Assembly (NCBI GenBank): GCA_030447955.1
Contig: JAUJNY010000002.1
Location: 68,109 to 132,108 of the forward strand
Reading direction: 5' to 3'
DNA from: Jiangellales bacterium
GTDB taxonomy: Bacteria > Actinomycetota > Actinomycetes > Jiangellales > Jiangellaceae
DNA length: 64,000 nucleotides
The position numbers and the translations under genes were made by a program. The first letter of the stretch is position 1. Each line of letters begins with the position of its first letter. Shown here piece after piece: positions 32,926 through 42,328 of the stretch. The notes beneath the pieces are model-generated. The model was not told where the DNA came from. It saw only the letters and a program-made list of their open reading frames with translations, and searched no databases.

Positions 32926-34467
32926 TCAGCCCGCGGTGAGCGCCAGCAAGCCCGCGATGGTGTCGGCCTCTGCGGCCGCCTTGTCCTCGCGAAAGCGCAG
33001 CACGCGAGCGAAGCGCAGCGCCACCCCGGCAGGGTAACGCGGCGAGGCCTGGACCCCGTCGAAGGCGACCTCGACCACCAGCTCGGGGCGTACCCGCACC
33101 ACCCACCCGTCAGCCGGGCCGTCGGCGAGGGCGAGCAGCCGCTGCGTCTGCCAGCGCAGCATGGCGTCGGTCAGCCCCTTGAACGTCTTGCCGAGCATGA
33201 CGAAGGAGCCGGCAGGCCCGTACGCCCCCTCCGGATCGCGGGCGCCGAGATGGAGGTTGGACAGCCACCCGGCGCGCCGGCCGTGGCCCCACTCGACGGC
33301 CAGCACAACGAGGTCGAGGGTGTGCCGAGGCTTGACCTTGATCCACCCCGCCCCACGCCGACCCGCCTCGTACGGCGCCTCGAGCGACTTGACCACCACG
33401 CCCTCATGGCCACGGGCCACGGCATCGGCGGCGAAGGCCTCCGCCCGGGCGACATCGTCGGTGACGATGCGCGGGACCCGCTGCCCCGGGGGAACGAGTC
33501 GCTCGAGAGCGGCCCAGCGCAGCCGGCCGGGTGCGCCGACCAGGTCCTCACCCTCGACGTGCAGGGCGTCGAAGAGCAGCACGCTGAGCGGGGTCCGCTC
33601 CCGAGCGGCAGCGACGTCGCTGCGGGTGGCCAGCCGGCTGGCGGTGACCTGGAAGGGATGGGGACGCCCATCGGCGCGCAACCCGATGACCTCGCCGTCG
33701 AGCACGAAGCGGCGCGCCGGCAGCGCCAGCGCGGCCTCGACGACCTCGGGGACGCGCCCGGTGATCTCGTCCAGGGTGCGGGTGAACACCGCCACCCGCT
33801 CCCCGTCGCGGTGCACCTGCACGCGGATGCCGTCGAGCTTCCACTCCACGGCGGCGGGGGACAGCCGCTCCAGCGCTGCGGCGACCCCGGACGCGCTCTG
33901 CGCGAGCATCGGACGCAGCGGTCGACCGAGCTCCAGCCCGAATCGCTCCAGCGCGGATGGGCCCTCGGCGAGAACCGCCGCCGCCACAGTGGCCAGCGCG
34001 CCGGCGAGCGTGACCGCTCGACGGACGTCCGCCGCCGGGACGGCGGCTGCCTGCGCCACCGCCTCGAGCATCACCCCGTCCTGCGCGCCCTGGCGCAACT
34101 CCCCGGAGACCAACCCGAGCAGCAGCCGCTGCTCCTCAGCCGTGCAGGCACTCAGCAGGTCGTGCAGCAGCCGGCGCCGCTGCGCGCTCGACCCGCTGCC
34201 GGCGAGCCCGGCGATGCGCTCGAACGCCGTGTCAACGTCGATGAGCCGCAGCGACGGCTGCTCCGCGGGAGCTGGGACGTCCCGCAACGCCGCGTGACCG
34301 AGCCCGGTGCGGCGTTGCCGGAGCTCCCCGGACAGGTAGGCCACGGCAACCGGCACGTCGACCGGGTCGCAGCGCCGCAGTACCGCGGCGACCCGCTGGA
34401 CCTTGGCCGAGCGGGCGGCGGTTGCGCCGACGGCGGTCGAGGTCTGGGCGAGCTCGGCCAGCAGCAC
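32926..34467 (-). CDS. ligB: ATP-dependent DNA ligase (LigB-type)
   Basis: A 513-residue ligase with an N-terminal DNA-binding domain (about 1-180), then the nucleotidyltransferase domain with nucleophile Lys210 in [16 protein letters not shown] and the later motifs [22 protein letters not shown] and [12 protein letters not shown]-terminal OB-fold follows. Size and layout match actinobacterial LigB (about 507 residues in mycobacteria). GTG 34467 is the likely start; the long frame upstream to 35052 is antisense to the PHP gene. Role in replication-independent repair is inferred. Confidence 0.92.
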   Translation of the reverse strand: MLLAELAQTSTAVGATAARSAKVQRVAAVLRRCDPVDVPVAVAYLSGELRQRRTGLGHAALRDVPAPAEQPSLRLIDVDTAFERIAGLAGSGSSAQRRRLLHDLLSACTAEEQRLLLGLVSGELRQGAQDGVMLEAVAQAAAVPAADVRRAVTLAGALATVAAAVLAEGPSALERFGLELGRPLRPMLAQSASGVAAALERLSPAAVEWKLDGIRVQVHRDGERVAVFTRTLDEITGRVPEVVEAALALPARRFVLDGEVIGLRADGRPHPFQVTASRLATRSDVAAARERTPLSVLLFDALHVEGEDLVGAPGRLRWAALERLVPPGQRVPRIVTDDVARAEAFAADAVARGHEGVVVKSLEAPYEAGRRGAGWIKVKPRHTLDLVVLAVEWGHGRRAGWLSNLHLGARDPEGAYGPAGSFVMLGKTFKGLTDAMLRWQTQRLLALADGPADGWVVRVRPELVVEVAFDGVQASPRYPAGVALRFARVLRFREDKAAAEADTIAGLLALTAG

Positions 34468-34612
34468 GTAACCATCCTGCCTGCCGCGCGGTGACCGCCG
34501 GGTCGCCGCCGCTGACCCAACCGCCCAACCCCACCTCCCGCCACCGTGGCGGGCAGGGCCTGCGGGGCGGGTCGCCTCGCGTCCCGGCGGAGGGCTTGGT
34601 TGGCTAGAGCCC

Positions 34613-35905
34613 GTGTGCGCATCGACAGCCCGGCCGGCCGCACGGGGGAGCAGCGACGCGGCGGCGAGCTCGCTGCTGCTGAGCGACGCGGCCAGTACGG
34701 CGCTCACGATGATCGGGGACGACGCCCCGCTGGCCGCCGCCGACCGGCGCTCGCGCATCAGCGACGGCACGTTCTGCGCGCACGGTGACCTGCACAACCA
34801 CACCCTGCTCTCCGACGGCGACGGCGACCCCGCGGACGCGTACGGCTCGCTGCGCGCGGCCGGGCTCGACGTCGCGGCGCTCACCGACCACGCGGTGCTC
34901 GCCCGCGGTGCGCTCGGTGACACCGACCCGTGTGCCGTCCTGCCCGGGGGTAACGCGTACGCCGGTTGCACCTCCGTGCACGGTCTCGACGAGGACGCCT
35001 GGCGGCGCACGGGCGCGTACGCCGACGCCGCCGACACCCCCGGCGCGTTCACGGCGATTCGCGGCTTCGAGTGGACCGAGCCGTACCTCGGTCACGTCAA
35101 CGTGTGGCTGAGCAGCCACTACACCGACGTCGTCGCCCTCGGCGACATGGTTCCGTTCTTCGCCTGGCTGACCCGCGACCCCACCGGCGCGCTGGGCGGC
35201 GGCGCCGACGGGCTGGCCGGGTTCAACCATCCTGGCCGTGAACGCGGGTGCTTCGAGGAGTTCCGCTACTTCCCGGAGGCGCACAACCGGGTGGTGTCCC
35301 TGGAGATGTTCAACCGGCGCGAGGACTACCTGTTCGAGGGGCACGCCGACGGCAGGCAGTCCCCGCTCGTCCAGTGCCTCGCCGCCGGGTGGCGTCCCGG
35401 CCTGTCCGGAGTGAGCGACGAGCACGGCGCCGACTGGGGCTTCGTCGAGGGCAAGGGCCGCACCGGCCTGTGGTTGCGGGAGTTGAGCCGGCGCGGCGTC
35501 ATGGACGCGCTGCGAGCGCGGCGCTTCTTCGCCACCCGAGAGTCGGGCCTGCGGCTCGACGCGACGCTGGAGGGGACGCGGATGGGGGGTGTGGTGCGGC
35601 CGGCCGCGGGCTCGGTTGCGGTGGCCGTGGACGTCGATCGCGGTCCGGCCTGGCACGGGGTGCCGGTCGAGATGCAGGTGCTGCGCCCCGGTCCGCTGGT
35701 GCCCCGGGTGGTCCATGTGCAGCCGGCCCGGTTGGGTGAGGTGTGCCACTTCCGGATGGGGCTCGACGCCCACGCGGGCGGTTGGGTCGTGCTGCGGGTC
35801 GCCGACCCCAGCCGGCCCAACGAGCAGCCCGGGCCGGCCGGCCACCCCGCGAACGTACGGGCGCTGGCCTACACCAGCCCCTGGTGGCTGAAAGCCGCCC
35901 CTTAG
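34613..35905 (+). CDS. PHP-domain metal-dependent phosphoesterase
   Basis: A 430-residue protein whose PHP motifs I-III are clear: HGDLHNHTLLSDGDGDP, AALTDHAVLARG and, later, FNHPGRERG and SDEHGADWG. These hold a metal cluster that hydrolyses phosphoesters in PHP enzymes. The first 50 residues are Ala/Ser-rich and not recognisable; they might be a degraded or misread leader, so GTG 34613 is uncertain. The C-terminal 120 residues form a beta-rich domain without a name. It is followed two to ten bases later by a DapA-like gene and probably forms an operon with it. Confidence 0.78.
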   Translation: MCASTARPAARGSSDAAASSLLLSDAASTALTMIGDDAPLAAADRRSRISDGTFCAHGDLHNHTLLSDGDGDPADAYGSLRAAGLDVAALTDHAVLARGALGDTDPCAVLPGGNAYAGCTSVHGLDEDAWRRTGAYADAADTPGAFTAIRGFEWTEPYLGHVNVWLSSHYTDVVALGDMVPFFAWLTRDPTGALGGGADGLAGFNHPGRERGCFEEFRYFPEAHNRVVSLEMFNRREDYLFEGHADGRQSPLVQCLAAGWRPGLSGVSDEHGADWGFVEGKGRTGLWLRELSRRGVMDALRARRFFATRESGLRLDATLEGTRMGGVVRPAAGSVAVAVDVDRGPAWHGVPVEMQVLRPGPLVPRVVHVQPARLGEVCHFRMGLDAHAGGWVVLRVADPSRPNEQPGPAGHPANVRALAYTSPWWLKAAP

Positions 35906-35915
35906 GGTGCGCGAA

Positions 35916-36686
35916 ATGGCGGCGCAGCGGCTCTGGGACGGCGTCGGCGTCGCGCTGGTCACGATGTTCGACGACACCGGTGCGGTCGACCTGGTGGCGA
36001 GCGCCGACCACGCAGCCACGCTGGCCGACCTCGGCGTGGCCGGTGTCCTCGTCGCGGGTACCACGGGTGAGGCCGACGCACTCGATGACGAGGAGCGGGC
36101 AGCACTCATCGCGGCCGTCCATACGGCCGTCCCCGGCGTACCTGTGCTCGCCGGCGCGGGGGCGCCCTTCGCGGCGGCGGCGCTGCGCCGGGTTGCTGCG
36201 GCGCTCGACGCAGGCGCCACGGGGATCCTCGTCCCGCCGCCACGGGTCTGCGGCGATCTGCGCGCCTGGTACGAGCCGCTCGCCGCGGCCGCGGGGGAGC
36301 ATCCGCTGCTCGGTTACCACTTCCCCTCGATGCTCGGTGGGCCCGGACTGCCCGCCGACGCACTCGACGACCTGCCACTGGACGGCGTCAAGGACTCATC
36401 CGGGGACGTCGAGCGGCTGCTGGTCGAGCTGAGCAGCTGGTCGGGAGCGGTGTACACCGGCTCGTCGGCTCTCGTGCATGCGGCTGGGGCGCTGCGGGCC
36501 GCCGGCGCGATCCTGGCTGTCGCCAACATGGTGCCGGAGCTGTGCATCGCGGCCTGGGATGGCGATGCCGACGCCCAGCGGCGGCTGATCGAGGCCCACC
36601 TCGACGCGCGACGGGACTTCCCGCACGGTCTCAAGGCGGCAACCGCGCGGCGCTTCGGCACCCCGGTGCGGACCCGGTTGGGCTGA
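35916..36686 (+). CDS. DapA-like aldolase/lyase
   Basis: A 256-residue TIM-barrel protein of the dihydrodipicolinate synthase/N-acetylneuraminate lyase family. GVALVTMFDDTGAVD and GVLVAGTTGEADAL are the N-terminal hallmarks, and the Schiff-base lysine is in LDGVKDSSGD. It is about 35 residues shorter than DapA, so it is unlikely to be the lysine-pathway enzyme; the substrate is unknown. ATG 35916 or GTG 35907 may be the start. A strong terminator hairpin follows. Confidence 0.82.
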   Translation: MAAQRLWDGVGVALVTMFDDTGAVDLVASADHAATLADLGVAGVLVAGTTGEADALDDEERAALIAAVHTAVPGVPVLAGAGAPFAAAALRRVAAALDAGATGILVPPPRVCGDLRAWYEPLAAAAGEHPLLGYHFPSMLGGPGLPADALDDLPLDGVKDSSGDVERLLVELSSWSGAVYTGSSALVHAAGALRAAGAILAVANMVPELCIAAWDGDADAQRRLIEAHLDARRDFPHGLKAATARRFGTPVRTRLG

Positions 36687-37012
36687 GCACCGGGACGGAC
36701 CCGCGAACCACGGCGGCGTTCGTACGGCTGGCGACGCAAGCTCCCCGTAAGGAGGCCCCCGGCCGATGGGCGGCCGGGGGCCTCGCTCCCCGCTGGGACG
36801 CGCTTGACGCAGTGGGCGGGGAGCGTCAGCCCGTCGCGCAGCGGCGCGGGGAAGCGTCGTGGGCCCAGTATGTCCTTCTCGGCTGGGTCGAGGGCACCGA
36901 CCCGGGCAAGAGGGTGTGCACCGGGTAAGCACGGCGCAGCTCGGAAAGCTGGCCGGCCGGGGTAGGGTCGGCCGACGGTGTGTCGTCTGGAGGCGACGTT
37001 CGGGGAGGCCGG
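36687..37012. other. Intergenic region of about 326 bases
   Basis: The first half contains the terminator hairpin. The second half must hold the promoter of the glutamate-cysteine ligase gene, with GGAGGC near 36990 and GGGGAGG at about 37002 just before its ATG. Short open frames on both strands (for example 36826-37038, minus) look like composition artefacts; none resembles a protein. Confidence 0.6.
36752..36784 (+). terminator. Strong GC-rich hairpin after the DapA-like gene
   Basis: GAGGCCCCCGGCCG at 36752-36765 pairs perfectly with CGGCCGGGGGCCTC at 36771-36784 across a 5-base loop (ATGGG). It lies 66 bases after the stop and has no T-run, as often in actinomycetes. Confidence 0.8.
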
Positions 37013-38491
37013 ATGGGCCAGGATGTTGAGACCCGCACGTTCAGCCGGGAGGACCGCCAGCGCTACCGGCACAAGGTCCGCCGCTGCCTCGACGTGTTCG
37101 CGCGCATGCTTGCGGAGTCCCGGTTCGACTTCGAGCGGCCGATGACCGGCCTGGAGATCGAGCTCAACCTCGTCGATGACTCCTTCGACCCGGCGATGCG
37201 CAACGCCGAGGTGCTCAGCGCCGTGTCCAACCCCGACTTCGTCACCGAGCTCGGGCAGTTCAACATCGAGATCAACCTGCGCCCGCGCCGGCTCGCCGAG
37301 CAGGGGATCGCCGCCTTTGAACAGGACATGCGGGCGAGCTTGAACGAGGCGGAGGCCAAGGCCCGTACCGTCGGCGCGCACATGGTGATGATCGGCATCC
37401 TGCCGACGCTGCACGAGAAGCACCTCGGACTGCACTCGCTGTCGGCAAACCCGCGCTACGCGTTGCTGAACGAGCAGATCTTCTCCGCCCGCGGCGAGGA
37501 CCTCGAGATCAACATCTCCGGGGCCGAGCGGCTGTCGACGTACTCCGACACGATCGCGCCAGAGGCTGCGTGCACGAGCGCCCAGCTACACCTGCAGGTC
37601 AGCCCCGAGCAGTTCCCCGCCTACTGGAATGCCGCCCAGTGCCTGGCCGGGGTCCAGCTGGCGCTCGGCGCCAACTCGCCGTACCTGTTCGGTAAGCAGC
37701 TGTGGCCGGAGACTCGCATCGCGCTGTTCCAGCAGGCGACCGACACCCGACCCGATGAGCTGAAGGCGCAGGGCGTCCGGCCCCGGGTGTGGTTCGGGGA
37801 GCGCTGGATCACCTCGATCTTCGACCTTTTCGAGGAGAACGTGCGCTATTTCCCCGCTCTGCTGCCGATCTGCGAGGAGGAGGACCCGCTCGCCGTGCTT
37901 GAGCGCGGCGACGTGCCCACGCTGGGGGAGATGCGGCTGCACAACGGGACGATCTACCGCTGGAACCGCCCCGTGTACGACGTCGTACGCGGCAAGCCGC
38001 ACCTGCGCGTGGAGAACCGCGTGCTGCCGGCCGGCCCCACCGTCGTCGACATCCTGGCCAACTCCGCTTTCTACTTTGGGCTGGTGCGGATGCTCGCGGA
38101 GTCCGAACGGCCGCTGTGGAGTCGGATGTCGTTCTCCGCGGCCGAGGACAACTTCCACGCCGGGGCGCGCCAGGGCATCGACGCGCGGCTGTTCTGGCCG
38201 GGTCTGGGGGAGGTGCCCGCGACCGAGCTGGTGTTGCGCAGGCTGCTGGCGCTGGCCGCCGACGGTCTCGCGGCGTGGGGCGTGGCGTCGTCGGAGTCCG
38301 ACCGGCTGCTCGGGATCATCGAGCAGCGCTGCCTCACCGGGCGCAACGGCGCTACCTGGCAAGTGGACGCCTACCGTGCCATCGACGCGGCGCAGGGGCT
38401 GGACCCCGCCGACACTCTCCGGGAGATGCTGCGCCGATACGTGGGCCACATGCACGCCAACGAGCCGGTGCACACCTGGCCGATCGACTGA
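37013..38491 (+). CDS. Glutamate-cysteine ligase family protein
   Basis: A 492-residue protein of the carboxylate-amine/glutamate-cysteine ligase group found in actinobacteria. FERPMTGLEIELNLVDD has the Glu-x-Glu metal site of the GCS fold, and GQFNIEINLRPR, SAQLHLQVSPEQFP and LRVENRVLPAGPT are conserved. It could make gamma-glutamylcysteine (for ergothioneine, as EgtA) or another gamma-glutamyl amide; no ergothioneine genes are near. ATG 37013 has GGGGAGG a few bases upstream. It has its own promoter region after the hairpin. Confidence 0.82.
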   Translation: MGQDVETRTFSREDRQRYRHKVRRCLDVFARMLAESRFDFERPMTGLEIELNLVDDSFDPAMRNAEVLSAVSNPDFVTELGQFNIEINLRPRRLAEQGIAAFEQDMRASLNEAEAKARTVGAHMVMIGILPTLHEKHLGLHSLSANPRYALLNEQIFSARGEDLEINISGAERLSTYSDTIAPEAACTSAQLHLQVSPEQFPAYWNAAQCLAGVQLALGANSPYLFGKQLWPETRIALFQQATDTRPDELKAQGVRPRVWFGERWITSIFDLFEENVRYFPALLPICEEEDPLAVLERGDVPTLGEMRLHNGTIYRWNRPVYDVVRGKPHLRVENRVLPAGPTVVDILANSAFYFGLVRMLAESERPLWSRMSFSAAEDNFHAGARQGIDARLFWPGLGEVPATELVLRRLLALAADGLAAWGVASSESDRLLGIIEQRCLTGRNGATWQVDAYRAIDAAQGLDPADTLREMLRRYVGHMHANEPVHTWPID

Positions 38492-38543
38492 GCCCGCCCG
38501 CCCGACCCGATCGGCCGAGCACCGGCTTGCTGAGCCCGCTCCC

Positions 38544-39593
38544 TTAGGTCGACCGGTTGGCGGCGGCAACTGACGGCGGGGATGCCGGCAGTCCGTCGAG
38601 CGCAGCGAGCACGTCGCTCACGCCGATGGCGAACAGCCCGGGGTCGGGGCGCTCAGCGTGCGGGTCGCCGGTGCGCCCGGCCCACAGCGCTACGTGCTGG
38701 CGCCGCTCCGGCGGCGGTCCCCACCTCGCTGGAGACGTGGGCCCGAACAACACCACGGAGGGACGTCCCAGCGCGGTGGCGAGATGAGCGACGCCCGTGT
38801 CGCCGCAGACCACCCGCCCGGCCATCGCGACATGTGCGGCCAGCGTCATGACGTCCGTGCCGACGAGCCGGTCGACTCCGGCCAGGTCTTGGGTCGCGTC
38901 TTGGTGCGTGCTCTGCACGCCACTGCGCTCAGCGAGCCGCGTGGCGGCCGTGACGACGGCGGCGACCAACGGCGCCTCCGCGGACGAGCCGGTGACCAGC
39001 ACGCGGCGACCCCGTACGGCCTCGGCAGCCGCCACCAGCGCCCAGCGCGCCGCTGGCCAGCGCCGCGAGGGTGCCGCGGCACCAGGATGGAGCACCGTCG
39101 CACCGACGAGCCGCTCCGGCACGCGACCCACCGGACCCGTCGGCTCCACCGGGAGGGTGAGGTCGGTCCTCGACGCATCCGCTGGGATCCCGACCTCGCT
39201 GAGCAGCCGGCACCACCGCGACACCTCATGGTCGTCGCAGCGCCACACCGGCCCGTCGACTCCGGCCTGCGGGCAGGCCCACGCCACCAGCGTGCGAGGC
39301 CCGAGGGCCAGCAACGCGCGAGAGCTCTGTGGTCCGCGTCCGTGCAGGTTGACCGCGAGGTCCCACGGCCCAGCTGGCAACTGGCCGGCGAGGGCTGCGG
39401 CGTCGAGACCATGCACGTCACTGACGGAGTCGACCGCTCCGCTGGCCAGCGCCAGCGGCGCCAATGCACGGGGAGCGGCGAGCACCAGCTCATGCGCAGG
39501 GAACCCGTCACGCAGCGCCCGCAGCGCGGGCAGGCCGGTGAGCAGGTCACCCAACCCGAGCGCCCGCAGCGCGAGCAACCGCGGCCGGTTCAC
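38544..39593 (-). CDS. Glycosyltransferase family 9 (heptosyltransferase-like), last gene of heptose cluster
   Basis: A 349-residue GT-B enzyme of family 9. LLALRALGLGDLLTGLPALRAL at the N-terminus, VLHPGAAAPSRRWPAARWA and VVCGDTGVAHLATALGRPSVVLFGPT are the family motifs; GT9 enzymes in Gram-negatives transfer heptose from ADP-heptose. A second GT9 gene lies at 44552-45577, so two successive heptose additions are possible. GTG 39593 overlaps the SDR stop in GTGA. It ends the run of nine genes, 53 bases from the convergent ligase gene. Confidence 0.88.
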   Translation of the reverse strand: MNRPRLLALRALGLGDLLTGLPALRALRDGFPAHELVLAAPRALAPLALASGAVDSVSDVHGLDAAALAGQLPAGPWDLAVNLHGRGPQSSRALLALGPRTLVAWACPQAGVDGPVWRCDDHEVSRWCRLLSEVGIPADASRTDLTLPVEPTGPVGRVPERLVGATVLHPGAAAPSRRWPAARWALVAAAEAVRGRRVLVTGSSAEAPLVAAVVTAATRLAERSGVQSTHQDATQDLAGVDRLVGTDVMTLAAHVAMAGRVVCGDTGVAHLATALGRPSVVLFGPTSPARWGPPPERRQHVALWAGRTGDPHAERPDPGLFAIGVSDVLAALDGLPASPPSVAAANRST

Positions 39594-40294
39594 GGCCAGG
39601 ACGGCTCCGGGGACGGCGTGTAGACCATCTCGCGGACGACGCAGCCCGGTGGCTGCTGGAGGGCGAAGAGGATCGCGGCCGCCACGTCCGCCGGGTCGGC
39701 CAGCACCGCGTCCGGTCCTGGCTTGTACTGCGGGTCACGGTCGTCGAAGAACGCCGTCCGCATCCCTCCGGGGCTGAACAGCGTCACGTCGACCTGGCCG
39801 GCCAGCTCGATCGCCAGCGCACGGGCGAAGCCCACGACGCCGAACTTCGAGGCGCAGTACGCGGTCGCGTCGGAGAGCGCCCGCAGCCCCAGCGTCGAGG
39901 CGACAGCGACCACCTTGCCGTGGGAGGACGTGAGCGCCGGGAGGGCCGCCCGGACGACCGCGGCCGTCCCCAGCAGGTTGACCGCGACGACCCGCTCCCA
40001 ACGGGGGGCGTCCACGTCCGCGAGGCGACCGCAGGCGTCGACGCCCGCCGCGGTGACGACCGCGTCGAGGCGCCCGTGCCGCTGGGCGACCCGGCGCACC
40101 GTCTCCTCCGCCGCGCGCGCGTCGGCCAGGTCGACGAGCTCGTGCTCGAGGCCGGACGGCGGCGGCACGAGGTCGAGCACGACCGGCGTGCCGCCGGCCT
40201 TGTCGACGGCCTGGGCGGTCGCCGCCCCGAGACCGGAGGACCCCCCGGTGACGAGCACGACTCCGGGTCCGGCGGTGCGCTCAGCTGCGGGCAC
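39590..40294 (-). CDS. Short-chain dehydrogenase of the heptose cluster
   Basis: A 234-residue classical SDR. TGGSSGLG is the cofactor site and YCASK the active site. It is not an extended SDR of the HldD type (about 310 residues), so it is unlikely to be the ADP-heptose 6-epimerase. It may oxidise or reduce a sugar or aglycone in the pathway. GTG 40294 lies 14 bases inside the end of hldE, and its stop overlaps the next gene in GTGA, so it is firmly part of the operon. Confidence 0.85.
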   Translation of the reverse strand: MPAAERTAGPGVVLVTGGSSGLGAATAQAVDKAGGTPVVLDLVPPPSGLEHELVDLADARAAEETVRRVAQRHGRLDAVVTAAGVDACGRLADVDAPRWERVVAVNLLGTAAVVRAALPALTSSHGKVVAVASTLGLRALSDATAYCASKFGVVGFARALAIELAGQVDVTLFSPGGMRTAFFDDRDPQYKPGPDAVLADPADVAAAILFALQQPPGCVVREMVYTPSPEPSWP

Positions 40295-41690
40295 GGCGTA
40301 CGGCCTCCTTGACGAGTGCGGTCGTCGACCGACCGTCGAGATAGGGCAGGGTGACGGCTTGCCCGCCCCAGCTCTGCAGCAGCGCGGCCTCGGGCAGGTC
40401 GGCCAAGGCGTAGTCGCCGCCCTTGGCGAACAGGTGCGGGCGCAGCCGGTCGAGTGCGGCCAGCGGCGTGTCCTCGTCGAAGAGCTCGACGGCGTCCACG
40501 CACTCCAACGACGCCAGCACCGCTGCCCGGTCCCGCTCGGGGACGAGCGGTCGGTCGGGGCCCTTGAGCCGGCGGGTGGAGGAGTCGGAGTTGAGGCAGA
40601 CCACGAGGCAGTCTCCGAGGGAGCGGGCGGCCTGCAGGTAGGCGACGTGACCTGCGTGGAGCAGGTCGAAGCACCCTCCCGCGGCGACCACCGTGCCGCC
40701 CCGGGCGCGTACCGCGGCGGCGAGCTCCACTGCGGATGGGTCCTCGTCGAGGAGCGCCCCCGACGTCGCTGCGGAGCGGAGCGGAGAGAGGTTGACCTGA
40801 CTCGCACCGCCGGCCGCGACGAAGGCGGACGCGGAGGCCACCGCGGCCGTGACCGCGGCGGAGACCAGGCCGCCGTCGGCGAGCTCCGCCGTGGCCGTCG
40901 CGGCGAAACGGTCACCGGCCCCGCATGGGTCACCGCTGCGGGCGGACAGCGCCGGGACGACGAGGGGAGAGCCGTCCGCCATGACCACCAGAGCCCCGCG
41001 CTCAGCCATGGTGACGGCGAGCGCGGTCACCGACCAGCGCTCCCGCAGCATGCGCGCCCGGGCGGCGACCGCACTCAGCGCGGAGCCGTGGTCATCGGGC
41101 ACGAGCCGCGCCAGCTCGGCGAGGTTAGGAGTGGCGAGCCGGACTCCCGGCGTTGGTGCGGCACCGCGGGGATGGGGGTCCCACACCAGCGGCACCCGGC
41201 GGGCCACGCGGGTCAGCGCGTCCCGCAGCCGGGGCTGCGCCGAGACGCCGCGACCGTAGTCGGAGACCAGCACTGCGGCAGCGTCGTCGAGCACGGCCAG
41301 TGTGGCGTCGGCCGGCTCACCAGGGACGCGCACCTCGTCGGCCAGGTCCACCCGGAGCAGCCCGCGCCCGTCGGCGCGTACCCGGACCTTTTGTGGAGTC
41401 TCCCCGGGCAGCCCGAGGTCCAGCAGCCGTACGCCTGCCCCGGCGAGCAGCTCGCGCAGCCGGTCGCCGGCGGGGTCGGTGCCGAGCGCCGCGACGAGGA
41501 GGACCTCGCGGGTGCCCGCAGCGGCCAGGGCGGCGGAGAGCCCGGCGCCTCCGGGGCGGGCCCGGTCGAGCACTCCCTCCACCACGGGGACCGGCGCGTC
41601 GGGGGCGAGGCGGGTCACCGTGCCGTCGAGGTCGCGGTCGAGGAATGCGTCGCCGACGACAACGAGTGGCCCGTTCCCGGAGCCGCTCAC
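40281..41690 (-). CDS. hldE: HldE-like bifunctional heptose kinase/nucleotidyltransferase
   Basis: A 469-residue fusion. Residues 1-310 are a PfkB/ribokinase domain (RPGGAGLSAA, active-site GAGD at 257-260), expected to phosphorylate heptose-7-phosphate at C1. Residues 330-469 are a cytidylyltransferase-like domain (GGCFDLLHAGHVAYL with HAGH at 345-348), expected to add AMP. With GmhA and the GmhB domain also in the operon, this completes synthesis of ADP-D-glycero-beta-D-manno-heptose. GTG 41690 overlaps the gmhA stop in GTGA. The nucleotide actually used cannot be told. Confidence 0.88.
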   Translation of the reverse strand: MSGSGNGPLVVVGDAFLDRDLDGTVTRLAPDAPVPVVEGVLDRARPGGAGLSAALAAAGTREVLLVAALGTDPAGDRLRELLAGAGVRLLDLGLPGETPQKVRVRADGRGLLRVDLADEVRVPGEPADATLAVLDDAAAVLVSDYGRGVSAQPRLRDALTRVARRVPLVWDPHPRGAAPTPGVRLATPNLAELARLVPDDHGSALSAVAARARMLRERWSVTALAVTMAERGALVVMADGSPLVVPALSARSGDPCGAGDRFAATATAELADGGLVSAAVTAAVASASAFVAAGGASQVNLSPLRSAATSGALLDEDPSAVELAAAVRARGGTVVAAGGCFDLLHAGHVAYLQAARSLGDCLVVCLNSDSSTRRLKGPDRPLVPERDRAAVLASLECVDAVELFDEDTPLAALDRLRPHLFAKGGDYALADLPEAALLQSWGGQAVTLPYLDGRSTTALVKEAVRRARS

Positions 41691-42328
41691 CGGCCCACCG
41701 CCGCGGCGGCTCGATGTTCCGTTGGATCCGGTGCTGGATCGGCCGCCGGTGCGACTCCCAGGGCGACGTCGAGGGCCGCGCACAGCAGGTGCACGGCGAC
41801 CAGGTGCACCTCCTGCACCGTCGCCGTCGCGACGGCCTCGACCTGGACGGCCTCGTCACACAGGTCGGCCAATGCGTTGGGCGGGGGACCGGTGAGAGCC
41901 CAGGTGGTGAGCCCCGCGGAGGTCGCCGCGCGGACGGCGGCGAGGACGTTGGGGCTGCGACCCGAGGTCGACAGCGCGACGAGTACATCGCCGCGACGCC
42001 CGTGCGCGCGGACCTGCCGGGCGTACATCTCCTCGACGCCGTAGTCGTTGACGATCGCGGTGAGACTGGAGGAGTCCCCGTGCAGGCAGATGGCCGACAG
42101 GGGAGCCCGGTCGTCGCGGAGCCGGCCCACGAGCTCGGCGGTGAGGTGCTGAGCCTGCGCCGCGCTGCCCCCGTTGCCGACCGCGACCAGCCGACCGCCC
42201 GCGGAGAGCCGAGCGGCCAGCGAGCGCCCCCACCGGTCGAGGGTGTCCAGGTCCGGCCCCAGACCGGCAAGGGTGCGGACGAGAGCGGCGACATGGCGGT
42301 CGCCGGTGGGCAGCGGGGGGCGGCTCAT
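41687..42328 (-). CDS. gmhA: GmhA-like sedoheptulose-7-phosphate isomerase
   Basis: A 213-residue SIS-domain protein. [20 protein letters not shown] (residues 48-67) and [17 protein letters not shown] are the sugar-phosphate-binding motifs of GmhA, which turns sedoheptulose 7-phosphate into manno-heptose 7-phosphate. Its place beside hldE and a GmhB domain supports that role over other SIS proteins. ATG 42328 overlaps the glycosyltransferase stop in ATGA. The N-terminal helical region (residues 1-40) is usual; the C-terminal 20 residues are Pro/Ala-rich and extra. Confidence 0.88.
   Translation of the reverse strand: MSRPPLPTGDRHVAALVRTLAGLGPDLDTLDRWGRSLAARLSAGGRLVAVGNGGSAAQAQHLTAELVGRLRDDRAPLSAICLHGDSSSLTAIVNDYGVEEMYARQVRAHGRRGDVLVALSTSGRSPNVLAAVRAATSAGLTTWALTGPPPNALADLCDEAVQVEAVATATVQEVHLVAVHLLCAALDVALGVAPAADPAPDPTEHRAAAAVGR

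Noticed and set aside
34520..34560. CCCGCCAC/GTGGCGGG dyad between ligase and PHP genes as a terminator or operator
   Set aside because: The arms are separated by one base, so no normal hairpin loop; both genes start rather than end here and such dyads are common in this base composition.
36826..37038. 70-codon frame on the minus strand before the glutamate-cysteine ligase gene
   Set aside because: It overlaps the likely promoter and ribosome site of that gene and has no protein-like pattern.
39723..42044. 773-codon open frame on the plus strand
   Set aside because: It is antisense to SDR, hldE and gmhA; no domain could be read in it.
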